10,793 bases of DNA from Lachnoclostridium sp. UBA3320 (GTDB taxonomy: Bacteria > Bacillota > Clostridia > Lachnospirales > Lachnospiraceae): positions 515 through 11,307 of the forward strand of contig DESG01000027.1 of the NCBI GenBank assembly GCA_002361175.1, written 5' to 3'. The notes beneath the pieces are model-generated. The model worked only from the letters and a program-made list of their open reading frames with translations. It searched no databases and was not told the DNA's origin. Position numbers and translations under genes: made by a program. Below are positions 1 through 6,854 of this stretch, piece by piece. Numbering within the stretch: the first letter of the stretch is position 1; each line of letters opens with the position of its first letter.

Positions 1-51
1 GGACAAACGGTTTTCAAGACCGCCTCGTTATGACCACTTCGATATCTCTCC
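1..51 (-). tRNA. tRNA-Ser (anticodon UGA), 5' part, cut by the window edge
   Basis: Read on the minus strand, positions 51 down to 1 begin with GGAGAGA (acceptor strand) and continue through a D-arm with the GTGGTCATAACG pattern typical of serine tRNAs. A five-pair anticodon stem, GCGGT with ACCGT (one G-U pair), closes the loop CTTGAAA. Loop positions 34-36 read TGA, which decodes UCA serine codons. The bases after the anticodon stem (TTGTCC) look like the start of the long variable arm of a class II tRNA. The variable arm, T-arm and 3' acceptor strand lie beyond the left edge, so the gene is partial because of the window and not broken. It has its own strong promoter just upstream and follows cysE in the same direction. 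Confidence 0.93.
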
Positions 52-56
52 ATATA

Positions 57-77
57 CACTGCTCTTCTGCAACAGTG
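57..77 (-). other. Small hairpin in the 5' leader of the tRNA-Ser precursor
   Basis: CACTG at 73-77 and CAGTG at 57-61 (minus-strand reading) can pair as a five-base stem around an 11-base loop, between the promoter and the mature tRNA 5' end at 51. It would be part of the leader that RNase P removes. There is no sign of a regulatory role, and a stem this short could be chance. Confidence 0.3.
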
Positions 78-84
78 CTTTGCT

Positions 85-114
85 AGTATAACACTATTTT
101 ATATATTTCGTCAA
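85..114 (-). promoter_or_regulatory. Sigma-A promoter of tRNA-Ser
   Basis: On the minus strand a -35 box TTGACG (109-114) is followed after 18 bases by TATACT (85-90). TGT directly before the -10 box makes it an extended -10. Transcription should start near position 78, about 27 bases before the mature tRNA 5' end. This near-consensus promoter explains independent, strong expression of the tRNA despite the codirectional cysE only 31 bases upstream of the -35 box. Confidence 0.8.
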
Positions 115-145
115 CCCCTTTTTTCAAATTTTTTCAAAAATTTTT

Positions 146-1069
146 CTAATCAAAAAGTTCATTTATTGATAAACTTGCTTTCTTTTCTGTAAACTTGAGT
201 TCAGGATTTTTTACACTTACACGTGTTCCTGGCGGCACAGAACTAGTGATAAATGCATTACCGCCGATAACTGAACCCTTGCCAATAACTGTTTCTCCTC
301 CAAGTATTGAAGCACTTGAATATATAGTTACATTATCTTCTATTGTCGGATGTCTTTTTATATCACGCAGAAGTTGCCCACTTCGTGTTGAAAGTGCGCC
401 AAGTGTCACGCCTTGATATATTTTAACATTATTGCCTATAGAAGTTGTTTCGCCTATAACAACACCCGTTCCATGGTCTATAAAAAAATATTCACCTATA
501 GTAGCACCAGGATTTATATCTATCCCTGTGTTGCTATGTGCATATTCAGACATAATACGTGGTATAAAGGGAACTTCACCTTTATAAAGCTCATGTGCAA
601 TTCTGTATATAAATATTGCAAGAAAACCTGGATAACAAAATATTATTTCTTGCTTTGTCTTTGCTGCTGGATCTCCGTTGTATGCTGCTTCTATATCTTT
701 AATTAGTATTTTCTGAATACTTCCAAGAGAAGAAAAAAATGCCATACAGATTTCTTCTGTTTTTTTATTAATGTCTTCTTCTGAAACACCATTTGGAAGA
801 GCCTGCATAAATGCAGACTTCATCTGACATGACAAATCATCATAAAGCCTTAATATATTGTGCCCCACAAAATATCCTGGAACAGTATTTCCAAGATATT
901 CATTATCAAAATAACCTGGAAACATAACCTGGCGAAGCCTTAATATTATATGTATTATGCTGTTCCTGTCAGGCATACAACATCCATTTTTAATATAAAA
1001 TAGCTCCTCATTATTATAATTATCTGTAATCTGCTGTACAATACTGCCAAGTTCCTGTTCTGAAAACAT
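146..1069 (-). CDS. cysE: Serine O-acetyltransferase, long N-terminal form
   Basis: Transfers an acetyl group from acetyl-CoA to L-serine, giving O-acetylserine, the acceptor for sulfide in cysteine synthesis; cytoplasmic. At 307 residues it has an alpha-helical N-terminal half (about 1-165) and a C-terminal left-handed beta-helix of hexapeptide repeats (about 182-285). Visible motifs are RIAHEL (156-161, with the family's catalytic-type His159), DHGTGVVIGET (198-208, His199) and GVTLGAL (220-226), followed by RHPTIEDNV (239-247) and ILGG (255-258). The long N-terminus and the SEYAHS segment before the beta-helix resemble the Bacteroidetes/Lachnospiraceae type more than E. coli CysE. One position often His (IDIHPGA) is Asn187 here. 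The ATG start at 1069 has AGAAAGGA upstream. The gene has its own promoter after the che terminator. Its short 5' UTR leaves no room for a T-box. No GC-rich terminator is visible after its TAG stop. Confidence 0.95.
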   Translation of the reverse strand: MFSEQELGSIVQQITDNYNNEELFYIKNGCCMPDRNSIIHIILRLRQVMFPGYFDNEYLGNTVPGYFVGHNILRLYDDLSCQMKSAFMQALPNGVSEEDINKKTEEICMAFFSSLGSIQKILIKDIEAAYNGDPAAKTKQEIIFCYPGFLAIFIYRIAHELYKGEVPFIPRIMSEYAHSNTGIDINPGATIGEYFFIDHGTGVVIGETTSIGNNVKIYQGVTLGALSTRSGQLLRDIKRHPTIEDNVTIYSSASILGGETVIGKGSVIGGNAFITSSVPPGTRVSVKNPELKFTEKKASLSINELFD

Positions 1070-1103
1070 ATAAAAAATCCTTTCTTGTTAAAAAAATTCA
1101 TAT

Positions 1104-1131
1104 ATTATACTCACGGTCAGTTTTTTGACAG
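1104..1131 (-). promoter_or_regulatory. Promoter of the serine acetyltransferase gene
   Basis: On the minus strand a perfect -10 box TATAAT (1104-1109) lies 16 bases after a partial -35 box CTGTCA (1126-1131). The predicted start near 1097 gives a leader of about 28 bases before the ATG at 1069. A short inverted repeat, GTCA and TGAC separated by six bases, overlaps the spacer and could be an operator, but it is too short to assign. Confidence 0.6.
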
Positions 1132-1143
1132 CCAGTATAAAAT

Positions 1144-1182
1144 AATATCACTGAAAACATTGTATGCGTCTCCAGTGATATT
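1144..1182 (-). terminator. Hairpin terminator after cheA
   Basis: Eleven bases past the cheA stop codon, the minus strand forms a 15-pair stem (1173-1182 plus 1168-1172 with 1144-1158, including two G-U pairs) around a 9-base loop. The sequence then reads ATTATTTTAT. The U-tract is interrupted, so termination may be incomplete, but position and stem length fit the end of the che operon. Confidence 0.65.
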
Positions 1183-1192
1183 TAGTCCTAAG

Positions 1193-3352
1193 TTAAGCTC
1201 GTATAAGAGCACCTGCATCAAGAATAAGACTTATACTTCCATCACCAAGCTGTGTACAACCTGATATTCCGCGTACTTTTTTAATATATGAAGGTATTGG
1301 TTTAACAACTATCTCCTGTTCTCCAACAAGTTTATCTGCAAAAACTGCAAAACTTTTATCCTCATGTGTCAGTACAACAACTATACCATCTTCAATATTA
1401 TCAATCGCTCCTTTGAGATGATAAAATCTATTCAGCCTTACTAATGGATAATATTCTTCACGTATCATAACGTATTCTTCTCCGTCTGGTTCTACAATAA
1501 GTTTATCGCTTGTAAGTCTTATAAACTCTAAAACGCTGTTTGTAGGTGATACAAAGTTTGTCTCTCCTACAGAGAATATTATTCCATCTATTATTGCAAG
1601 TGTAAGAGGGATTTTCATAGTCATTGTAGAGCCCTGTCCTTCTACGCTTTCTATATCAAGCATACCACCTACGCCTTGAATGTTCTTAACTACAACATCC
1701 ATTCCAACGCCTCTGCCAGAATATTCTGTAACCTGTTTTTTAGTAGAAAATCCAGGAAGTGTTATAAAATTATATACTTCCTTATCAGTGAAATCTTTCT
1801 CTGAACGGTTTCCAAGAAGTCCATTTGCCTTTGCCTTTGCAAGTATATTCTCACGGTTTAATCCCTGTCCATTATCAGACACAGATATCCAGACTTGCCC
1901 TCCTTCATTCTTTGCTTCAAGTATAATTCTGCCCTTTTCTTTCTTACCTATCTCTTTACGTTTTTCATTACTTTCTATTCCATGGTCAACAGAATTTCTT
2001 ATAAGATGCATAAGAGGGTCTGATATATGCTCAATAATATTCTTATCAACTTCTGTATCTTCACCTATTACTTCAAGTTCAATATCCTTCCCAAGTTTTT
2101 TAGATGTATCATATACTATACGATTCATCTTCTGGAATGTATTTTTAAGTGGCATCATACGCATTGCCATTATAGCATCTTGAAGCTCAGATGTAATTTT
2201 TGAAAGTTGTGCTGCGGATTTTTGAAAATTTGATAAATCAAGTCCTGGTATTTTTAAATCTGGATTTTGTAACACTGTTGCTTCTGCAATTACAAGCTCA
2301 CCGATTAAATCCATAAGCAAATCCATCTTTTTAATGTTGACACTTATAAAACTCTGTGCTTCACCTTTCTTTGGCACAGGACGCTTTTGACTGGCAGGCT
2401 TTTGCTTTTGTGTTTTGCTTTCTTCGCTGCTTTCTTTTTCACTATCAGATTCTTTTGCTACTTTTGGCTGTGGTTTTTGATTTTCTACAAGAATTGTAGG
2501 TTGCTCGATAGGTTTAGTAAGCACTTCCCCAGCACTTGAGATAGGTGTTTCAGCCTCAGCACAAAATTGAAGAAATTCATCGCTTGAAACTTCATTAATT
2601 TCTATATGTTCTATATTAGACCCTGAATTAAGCAGTTCCATTATCCTATCAGGATCTTCTGTTGTTTGTAGTGCAATCTTAAAACCAAACTCAAGGACGA
2701 CAATAGAACTGTCAGGGTTGGAAACTATATCTGCTGGCGTAAAAAGTATATCTTCTGCAATCCCTTTAAGTGCGTTTACAGCCATGTACGCTCTTATATT
2801 TGCCATGTCTGTGTCTTTCAAATAGGTGATAAAAATATTATAAAATTTGCTATTTTCTGAGGCAACAGGAGCTATATAGAAACGTGGTGTCTCCTGCAGA
2901 GGAGTTTCCTTTGCAGGCGCAGCATCAGTTTTTGCAGAAGTAACACCCTTTATTTTATCTAAAAATACACTTAGTACTTCTATAAGATTTGTGGAATCAC
3001 CATCAGACTCTGCGCCATCCTTAATCTTTTCAAGCTCATTTGTTATAAAGTCTGATACTTCAAGCACATCGTCCACAAGCTCCGCATGAGGTACATTATC
3101 AGGATGATTTTCCCTTATATAATAAAATACATCTTCAAGCTTATGTGATAATGTAGCAATATTCTGATACATCATAACAGCAGAAGCGCCTTTTATAGTA
3201 TGCATAATTCGGAATATTTCATTTACATTGTCTTCATCAAAATCACCTGCATCTTTGCTGTCAAGACATATATTTTCAAGATTTTCGAGACCCTGTTCTG
3301 TTTCAAAAATAAACATATCCAACATGCTCTCTGTAATCATATCGTCAGCCAT
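1193..3352 (-). CDS. cheA: Chemotaxis sensor histidine kinase CheA
   Basis: Central kinase of chemotaxis: autophosphorylates on a histidine under receptor/CheW control and passes the phosphate to CheY and CheB. The 719 residues show every CheA domain. P1 (about 1-135) carries the phosphorylated His51 in HTIKGAS. P2 (about 157-255), the CheY/CheB docking domain, resembles the Thermotoga form (FYIAPV, FITYLKDTDM, RAYM). A charged Lys/Glu/Ser-rich linker covers about 262-333. P3 dimerisation (about 334-398) contains LMDLIGELVIAEA. P4 (about 399-585) has the N box HLIRNSVDHGIE (449-460), the G1 box SDNGQGL (492-498) and GFSTK with SGRGVGMDVV. P5, the CheW-like domain, runs from about 586 to 719. 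The ATG at 3352 has AAAGGAG six bases upstream. It is the last gene of the cluster, 26 bp after cheY and just before a terminator. No key residue is missing. Confidence 0.98.
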   Translation of the reverse strand: MADDMITESMLDMFIFETEQGLENLENICLDSKDAGDFDEDNVNEIFRIMHTIKGASAVMMYQNIATLSHKLEDVFYYIRENHPDNVPHAELVDDVLEVSDFITNELEKIKDGAESDGDSTNLIEVLSVFLDKIKGVTSAKTDAAPAKETPLQETPRFYIAPVASENSKFYNIFITYLKDTDMANIRAYMAVNALKGIAEDILFTPADIVSNPDSSIVVLEFGFKIALQTTEDPDRIMELLNSGSNIEHIEINEVSSDEFLQFCAEAETPISSAGEVLTKPIEQPTILVENQKPQPKVAKESDSEKESSEESKTQKQKPASQKRPVPKKGEAQSFISVNIKKMDLLMDLIGELVIAEATVLQNPDLKIPGLDLSNFQKSAAQLSKITSELQDAIMAMRMMPLKNTFQKMNRIVYDTSKKLGKDIELEVIGEDTEVDKNIIEHISDPLMHLIRNSVDHGIESNEKRKEIGKKEKGRIILEAKNEGGQVWISVSDNGQGLNRENILAKAKANGLLGNRSEKDFTDKEVYNFITLPGFSTKKQVTEYSGRGVGMDVVVKNIQGVGGMLDIESVEGQGSTMTMKIPLTLAIIDGIIFSVGETNFVSPTNSVLEFIRLTSDKLIVEPDGEEYVMIREEYYPLVRLNRFYHLKGAIDNIEDGIVVVLTHEDKSFAVFADKLVGEQEIVVKPIPSYIKKVRGISGCTQLGDGSISLILDAGALIRA

Positions 3353-3378
3353 ATTTTTCTCCTTTCCCGAACCTTTTC

Positions 3379-3774
3379 TTATGGTATTAATTCAAGTTTT
3401 CGCAGGACACTTTCAAATTTTGTCTGGTCTATAGGTTTTCCTGCATATGCAACACACCCAAGGTCAAATGCTTTATTGACATTCGTGCCTTCATTTAAAG
3501 CTGTTGTCATAATAATCTTTGATTTTTGTTCTTCTGGAATCTTTCTTTCTTGCTCAATATCTCTAATGGCCTTTAAAGCCTGATATCCATCAAGTGTAGG
3601 CATCATAATGTCAAGGCATACAAGGTCATATGGCATATCTGCGTCAAGAGCCATAAGATATGCGTCTACTGCTTCCATACCATCAACTGTAACGTCACAC
3701 TCACCAAACTTTGATAAAAATTTAAGCATAAATTTCCTGCTTGCGAAATCATCCTCTGCAATAAGTATTCTCAT
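3379..3774 (-). CDS. cheY: CheY-type response regulator (single receiver domain)
   Basis: Stand-alone receiver domain of 131 residues, expected to be phosphorylated by CheA and to carry the signal to the flagellar switch. The receiver signature is complete: acidic pair Asp8/Asp9 (after ILIAE), phospho-acceptor Asp55 in CLDIMMP, switch Thr90/Thr91 in MTTAL, Tyr110 and invariant Lys113 in AGKPI. A slightly long loop (about 73-86, rich in Glu and Lys) precedes the fifth strand region. No output domain is attached. I place the start at 3774 because GGAGG sits five bases before that ATG. An upstream in-frame ATG at 3810 would add 12 residues that resemble no receiver N-terminus and has a poor ribosome site. 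Position between cheB and cheA supports a chemotaxis role. It could instead be a CheV/CheB-like phosphate sink, but sequence alone cannot separate these. Confidence 0.9.
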   Translation of the reverse strand: MRILIAEDDFASRKFMLKFLSKFGECDVTVDGMEAVDAYLMALDADMPYDLVCLDIMMPTLDGYQALKAIRDIEQERKIPEEQKSKIIMTTALNEGTNVNKAFDLGCVAYAGKPIDQTKFESVLRKLELIP

Positions 3775-3789
3775 ATTTTCCTCCATTCT

Positions 3790-3815
3790 GCCATTTATGC
3801 ATTTATGCATATGGC
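3790..3815 (-). other. Imperfect hairpin just upstream of the cheY ribosome binding site
   Basis: In the 58-bp cheB-cheY gap, GCCAT (3811-3815 read on the minus strand) can pair with ATGGC (3790-3794). Inside lie two copies of ATGCAT, which can pair with each other, with a small AA bulge. The stem ends a few bases before the GGAGG of cheY. No U-tract follows, so it is not a terminator. It may tune cheY translation or mark an mRNA processing point; this is inference from structure only. Confidence 0.4.
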
Positions 3816-3832
3816 TCTTTTAATATATTTTA

Positions 3833-4858
3833 CTAAGGCATTGAATTAAGTATATTATATACTTTAGACGCAATATTTTCCAGCGGAAGCTGATATTCTA
3901 CTGCACCTATATCATAAGCGACTTTAGGCATACCATATACAACACAGCTTTGCTCATCTTGCCCTACTGTATGAGCTCCTGCTTTTCGCATAGCTTTAAG
4001 TCCTATAGCACCATCTCCTCCCATACCCGTAAGTATTACCCCTACTGCATTACTTGCAGCAGCAGATGCAACTGACTTAAACAACACATCTACAGAAGGA
4101 CAGTGTCCATTTACCCTTTCACCTTGTTTACACTCAACTCTATATGTACCTCCAGAGCGAATAAGACGCATATGCTTATCACCTGGAGCAATTAAAACTT
4201 TTCCTCTTTCAACCAAATCACCGTTTTGGGCTTCTTTCACAGCCACTCTGCATTGGTTATTAAGCCTGTCTGCATACATCTTTGTAAATCCAGGCGGCAT
4301 ATGCTGGACAATAACAGTTCCTGGTATATCAACATTAAATAACTTCACTACATTGTAGATTGCCTCTGTGCCTCCTGTTGACGCACCTATTGCAACTACT
4401 TTGTTAGGATATGTTCTGCCAGTAGAATTTACATTAAATTCATTTGCCATCTTATATCTGCCAACTTTTACTGTAGACGCAATCTTTATCTTTGTTATAA
4501 GTTCATTTCTAACCCAGTTATATATTGAATTATTGCCCATATTCTGTGGTTTATCAACAAAATCAACCGCACCAGCAGCCATTGCATCAAATACTGCAGA
4601 ATTAAGTGAACTAATCATAACTGTTGGTATAGGATGCTGCGGCATAAGCTTTCTTAGAAACTCTATACCATTCATTCTTGGCATCTCGACATCAAGTGTC
4701 ATAACATCAGGGTCATAACGTATAATCATATCCCTTGCCTGATATGGGTCTGCTGCCGTTGCCACTACATGAATCATAGGGTCTTGTTCTAGAAGCTGTG
4801 ATAACATATTTCTAAATAGCATTGAATCATCAACTACCAAAACTCTTATAGGTTTCAT
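3833..4858 (-). CDS. cheB: Chemotaxis protein-glutamate methylesterase/deamidase CheB
   Basis: Removes methyl groups from receptor glutamates (and deamidates glutamines) when phosphorylated by CheA, opposing CheR in adaptation. Receiver domain at about 1-125: Asp10/Asp11, phospho-acceptor Asp56 in TLDVEMP, Ser83, Lys103 in VDKP. A linker of about 25 residues follows. The methylesterase domain (about 152-340) contains the full catalytic triad: Ser160 in AIGASTGG, His186 in VQHMPPGF, and Asp282 in LTGMGGDGA. The length of 341 is normal for the family. The ATG at 4858 has GAGGAGAGG upstream. It follows cheR after 43 bp with no terminator, and precedes cheY. Confidence 0.98.
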   Translation of the reverse strand: MKPIRVLVVDDSMLFRNMLSQLLEQDPMIHVVATAADPYQARDMIIRYDPDVMTLDVEMPRMNGIEFLRKLMPQHPIPTVMISSLNSAVFDAMAAGAVDFVDKPQNMGNNSIYNWVRNELITKIKIASTVKVGRYKMANEFNVNSTGRTYPNKVVAIGASTGGTEAIYNVVKLFNVDIPGTVIVQHMPPGFTKMYADRLNNQCRVAVKEAQNGDLVERGKVLIAPGDKHMRLIRSGGTYRVECKQGERVNGHCPSVDVLFKSVASAAASNAVGVILTGMGGDGAIGLKAMRKAGAHTVGQDEQSCVVYGMPKVAYDIGAVEYQLPLENIASKVYNILNSMP

Positions 4859-4901
4859 ACATAAATACCTCTCCTCTTTGAACTTAATCTTATATATTTA
4901 A

Positions 4902-5711
4902 TTACTTAATCTTGCGGTAAATTGATGGCTGCACATATTTAAATTGAGTAGCAGCTTTATCTATACTTTCTGTAGTGCCTATAAATATGTAACCTCCATT
5001 TTCCATACGGTCATATATTCTCTTTAAAAGCGATTTCTTAGTATCGTCATCAAAGTAAATCATTACATTGCGTAAAAAAACTATATGAAACATACCTTTA
5101 AACTTTATATTATCCATAAGGTTAAACTGCCTAAACACTACTTGTTTCCTTACTTCCTCAGTAACCTGATATTCTTCTTCTGAAATACGTTTTAAATATT
5201 TTTTTTTCCACTTTTCAGGCAGTGGAGATATCTGCTCTGCAAGATATTTGCCCTCCATAGCATGTTTAAGTACCCTTGTCGATAAATCTGTTGCAAGAAG
5301 CTGTATATCCCAGCCTTTATCCAGTTCAAAAAACTCTCTTAAAAGCATCGCAAGGGCATATGGTTCTTCGCCTGTTGAAGCAGCTGCCGACCATATTCTC
5401 ACATCTTTTTTTGCTGCTGCATACTGTTTAACCCAAGGCAGAGCTACTTTATTCATATAATCAAAGTGAACTGACTCTCTCATAAAATAAGTGTGATTAG
5501 TAGTAAGTACATTAATCAGATTAACAGCTTCTTTTCCTTTGGGGTCTTGTTCAACTTTGGCAAGATACTCACTATAGCTTTGATAGCCATTTCTTAACAG
5601 ATAGTTTTGTAGTCTTCCTGTTATAAGCACTCTTTTTTGTGATAAGTTAATTCCATACTTTTCATGGACATATGATACAATCCATAAAAATTCTTTGTCT
5701 GTAAGCTGCAT
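4902..5711 (-). CDS. cheR: Chemotaxis protein-glutamate O-methyltransferase CheR
   Basis: Uses S-adenosylmethionine to methylate conserved glutamates on chemoreceptors, resetting sensitivity after stimulation. At 269 residues it has the usual CheR length. The helical N-terminal domain (about 1-75) leads into TTNHTYFMRE (70-79). The methyltransferase core has the SAM-binding stretch WSAAASTGEEPYAL (107-120), TDLS (141-144), FRQFNL (193-198) and the family hallmark LRNVMIYFD (213-221), followed by GTTESI. The ATG at 5711 has AGAAGG nine bases upstream. It is the first gene of the che cluster, 51 bp after the YfcE-type gene. A possible promoter lies in that gap, but no terminator separates them, so read-through from the amidase unit is possible. 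Confidence 0.98.
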   Translation of the reverse strand: MQLTDKEFLWIVSYVHEKYGINLSQKRVLITGRLQNYLLRNGYQSYSEYLAKVEQDPKGKEAVNLINVLTTNHTYFMRESVHFDYMNKVALPWVKQYAAAKKDVRIWSAAASTGEEPYALAMLLREFFELDKGWDIQLLATDLSTRVLKHAMEGKYLAEQISPLPEKWKKKYLKRISEEEYQVTEEVRKQVVFRQFNLMDNIKFKGMFHIVFLRNVMIYFDDDTKKSLLKRIYDRMENGGYIFIGTTESIDKAATQFKYVQPSIYRKIK

Positions 5712-5731
5712 AATTTTTAACCTTCTATCGT

Positions 5732-5760
5732 ATTATACTATATTTTAATTATTTTACAGA
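5732..5760 (-). promoter_or_regulatory. Possible promoter of the cheRBYA cluster
   Basis: In the AT-rich 51-bp gap before cheR the minus strand has a perfect TATAAT at 5732-5737. The -35 region (CTGTAA or TCTGTA, 5754-5760, spacing 16-17) is weak. Such AT-rich sequence yields TATAAT-like strings by chance, so this is tentative. No sigma-D type motif at proper spacing was found. Confidence 0.35.
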
Positions 5761-5762
5761 TA

Positions 5763-6251
5763 TTACATAGTAACCAGCTTATAATCTAGTTTGCTATCAT
5801 CATTAACAGTTATTACAATATATGTAGGTCTTCTGCCATCCTGTCTTGGTCTTGACAAGCTGCCAGGGTTAATTATCGTTACATCAGGATATTTTTCAAT
5901 AAGAGGCTCATGCGTATGCCCAAACATCACAAGCTCTGCTCCATTTTCTTTTGCTATATCCCTCATAGTCCCTATTCCCCATTTTCCACCATAAATATGT
6001 CCATGTGTAATAAACGTTTTATGTCCTGCTATATCTATAAGCTTTGCAGCCTGTAATCCACTATGCGAATCACAATTTCCCCTTACCACCTCAACAGGAC
6101 AGTTTACAAGACCTTTAATCACACTGGTACTACAAATCATGTCTCCAAGATGCACCATCATATAAAGGTTGTTGCCCATATTGTCTATAGCTTTTCTTAA
6201 ATTTGTATTATCTCCATGTGTATCACTTACAACTAGTATTTTTTTTGACAT
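5763..6251 (-). CDS. yfcE: YfcE/MJ0936-family metallophosphoesterase
   Basis: Small calcineurin-like phosphodiesterase (162 residues), a cytoplasmic two-metal hydrolase. All metal-binding blocks are present: Asp10 and His12 in SDTHGD, Asp37 in HLGD, Asn59 in GNCD, His83 and His85 in THGH, and His112/His114 in FGHTHEP. INPGS (127-131) is also typical of the family. E. coli YfcE acts on artificial phosphodiesters and its natural substrate is unsettled, so the substrate here is unknown. The ATG at 6251 follows the rdgB stop with no gap (TAGATG), and the nearest AAGGAG lies unusually far upstream inside rdgB, which suggests translational coupling. The rdgB-yfcE order matches the ysnA-ysnB pair in Bacillus subtilis. 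Confidence 0.92.
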   Translation of the reverse strand: MSKKILVVSDTHGDNTNLRKAIDNMGNNLYMMVHLGDMICSTSVIKGLVNCPVEVVRGNCDSHSGLQAAKLIDIAGHKTFITHGHIYGGKWGIGTMRDIAKENGAELVMFGHTHEPLIEKYPDVTIINPGSLSRPRQDGRRPTYIVITVNDDSKLDYKLVTM

Positions 6252-6854
6252 CTAAATTATATTTTCACTCCTTAGCTTTTCATGTATAAGCCTTAGCGCA
6301 TTGCCCCTGTGGCTTATAAGGTTTTTCTCACTAGGCAAAAGTTGGGCACTTGTGCATCTTTTTTCTGGAAGATAAAATATTGGGTCATATCCAAAGCCAT
6401 TTTCTCCTTTTTCTTCATACGCTATAAGCCCTTCAACTACACCTCTGGCAGTAAAAATCCTGCCATCAGGCATCACACATGCCATAACGCATACAAATCT
6501 TGCGCTCCTTTCACTGCCTTTTGCATCTTTAAGTTGGTCTATAATATAATTATTTTTAACTGTATACGATGTATCTTCACCTAAAAACCTAGCTGAATAA
6601 ATTCCAGGTGCTTTATTCATATAATCCACCTCAAGCCCTGAATCATCTGCAATTACCATGCTTTTTGTCACTTCTGCTATAGTTTTTGCCTTTATTACAG
6701 CATTTTCTTCAAATGTAGTTCCATCTTCTGTAATAGGTATATCTGACAGATTTTCATCATTTAATGACACATATTCTATGCCATCGCCCGCAAGGATTGC
6801 CCTTATTTCTTTCATCTTATCTTCATTGCAAGTAGCTACAATTATTTTTTTCAC
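6252..6854 (-). CDS. rdgB: XTP/dITP diphosphatase (non-canonical purine NTP pyrophosphatase), RdgB/HAM1 family
   Basis: Hydrolyses dITP, ITP and XTP to monophosphates plus pyrophosphate, keeping deaminated purines out of DNA and RNA. The 200-residue length is standard. Motifs seen are IVATCNEDKMKEI at the N-terminus (Asn10, Lys13 in the nucleotide pocket), TFEENA (47-52), IADDSGLEV (68-76, catalytic Asp70/Asp71), APGIYSARF (82-90), GFGYDPIF (153-160) and SHRGNAL (181-187). The segment before SHRG reads SAQLLPSEKN where many members have AEMSPEEKN, a mild variant. The start is GTG at 6854, with GGAGG seven bases upstream. The GTG overlaps the TGA stop of the amidase gene, so the two are translationally coupled. 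Confidence 0.97.
   Translation of the reverse strand: MKKIIVATCNEDKMKEIRAILAGDGIEYVSLNDENLSDIPITEDGTTFEENAVIKAKTIAEVTKSMVIADDSGLEVDYMNKAPGIYSARFLGEDTSYTVKNNYIIDQLKDAKGSERSARFVCVMACVMPDGRIFTARGVVEGLIAYEEKGENGFGYDPIFYLPEKRCTSAQLLPSEKNLISHRGNALRLIHEKLRSENII

Noticed and set aside
1..51. tRNA-Ser as an attachment site for an integrated element
   Set aside because: No integrase, direct repeat of the tRNA end, or foreign-looking genes are visible, and the tRNA 3' end, where attachment sites usually lie, is outside the window.
120..145. AT-only palindromic A/T runs after cysE as a terminator
   Set aside because: The possible stem contains almost only A-T pairs and is too weak to be called an intrinsic terminator.
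1125..1130. Perfect TTGACA on the plus strand as a promoter
   Set aside because: No -10 box lies at 16-18 bases downstream on the plus strand, and it would fire antisense into cheA.
1070..1192. T-box or S-box riboswitch upstream of serine acetyltransferase
   Set aside because: The predicted 5' UTR is only about 28 bases, and the only strong hairpin in the gap lies before the promoter, at the end of cheA.
1680..2183. Plus-strand open frame of 167 codons inside cheA
   Set aside because: It is antisense to the conserved P3-P4 region of CheA, is Ser/Phe-rich low-quality sequence with no recognisable motif, and every other supported gene is on the minus strand. The same reasoning removes the other plus-strand frames.
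3775..3810. Twelve-residue N-terminal extension of CheY from the ATG at 3810
   Set aside because: The extension lies in the hairpin region, has no good ribosome site, and the GGAGG in front of the ATG at 3774 fits the receiver fold's usual first strand.
5712..5762. Sigma-D (flagellar sigma factor) promoter before cheR
   Set aside because: TAAA-like and CGATA-like strings are present, but their spacings (10 or 20 bases) do not match the 15 bases expected.
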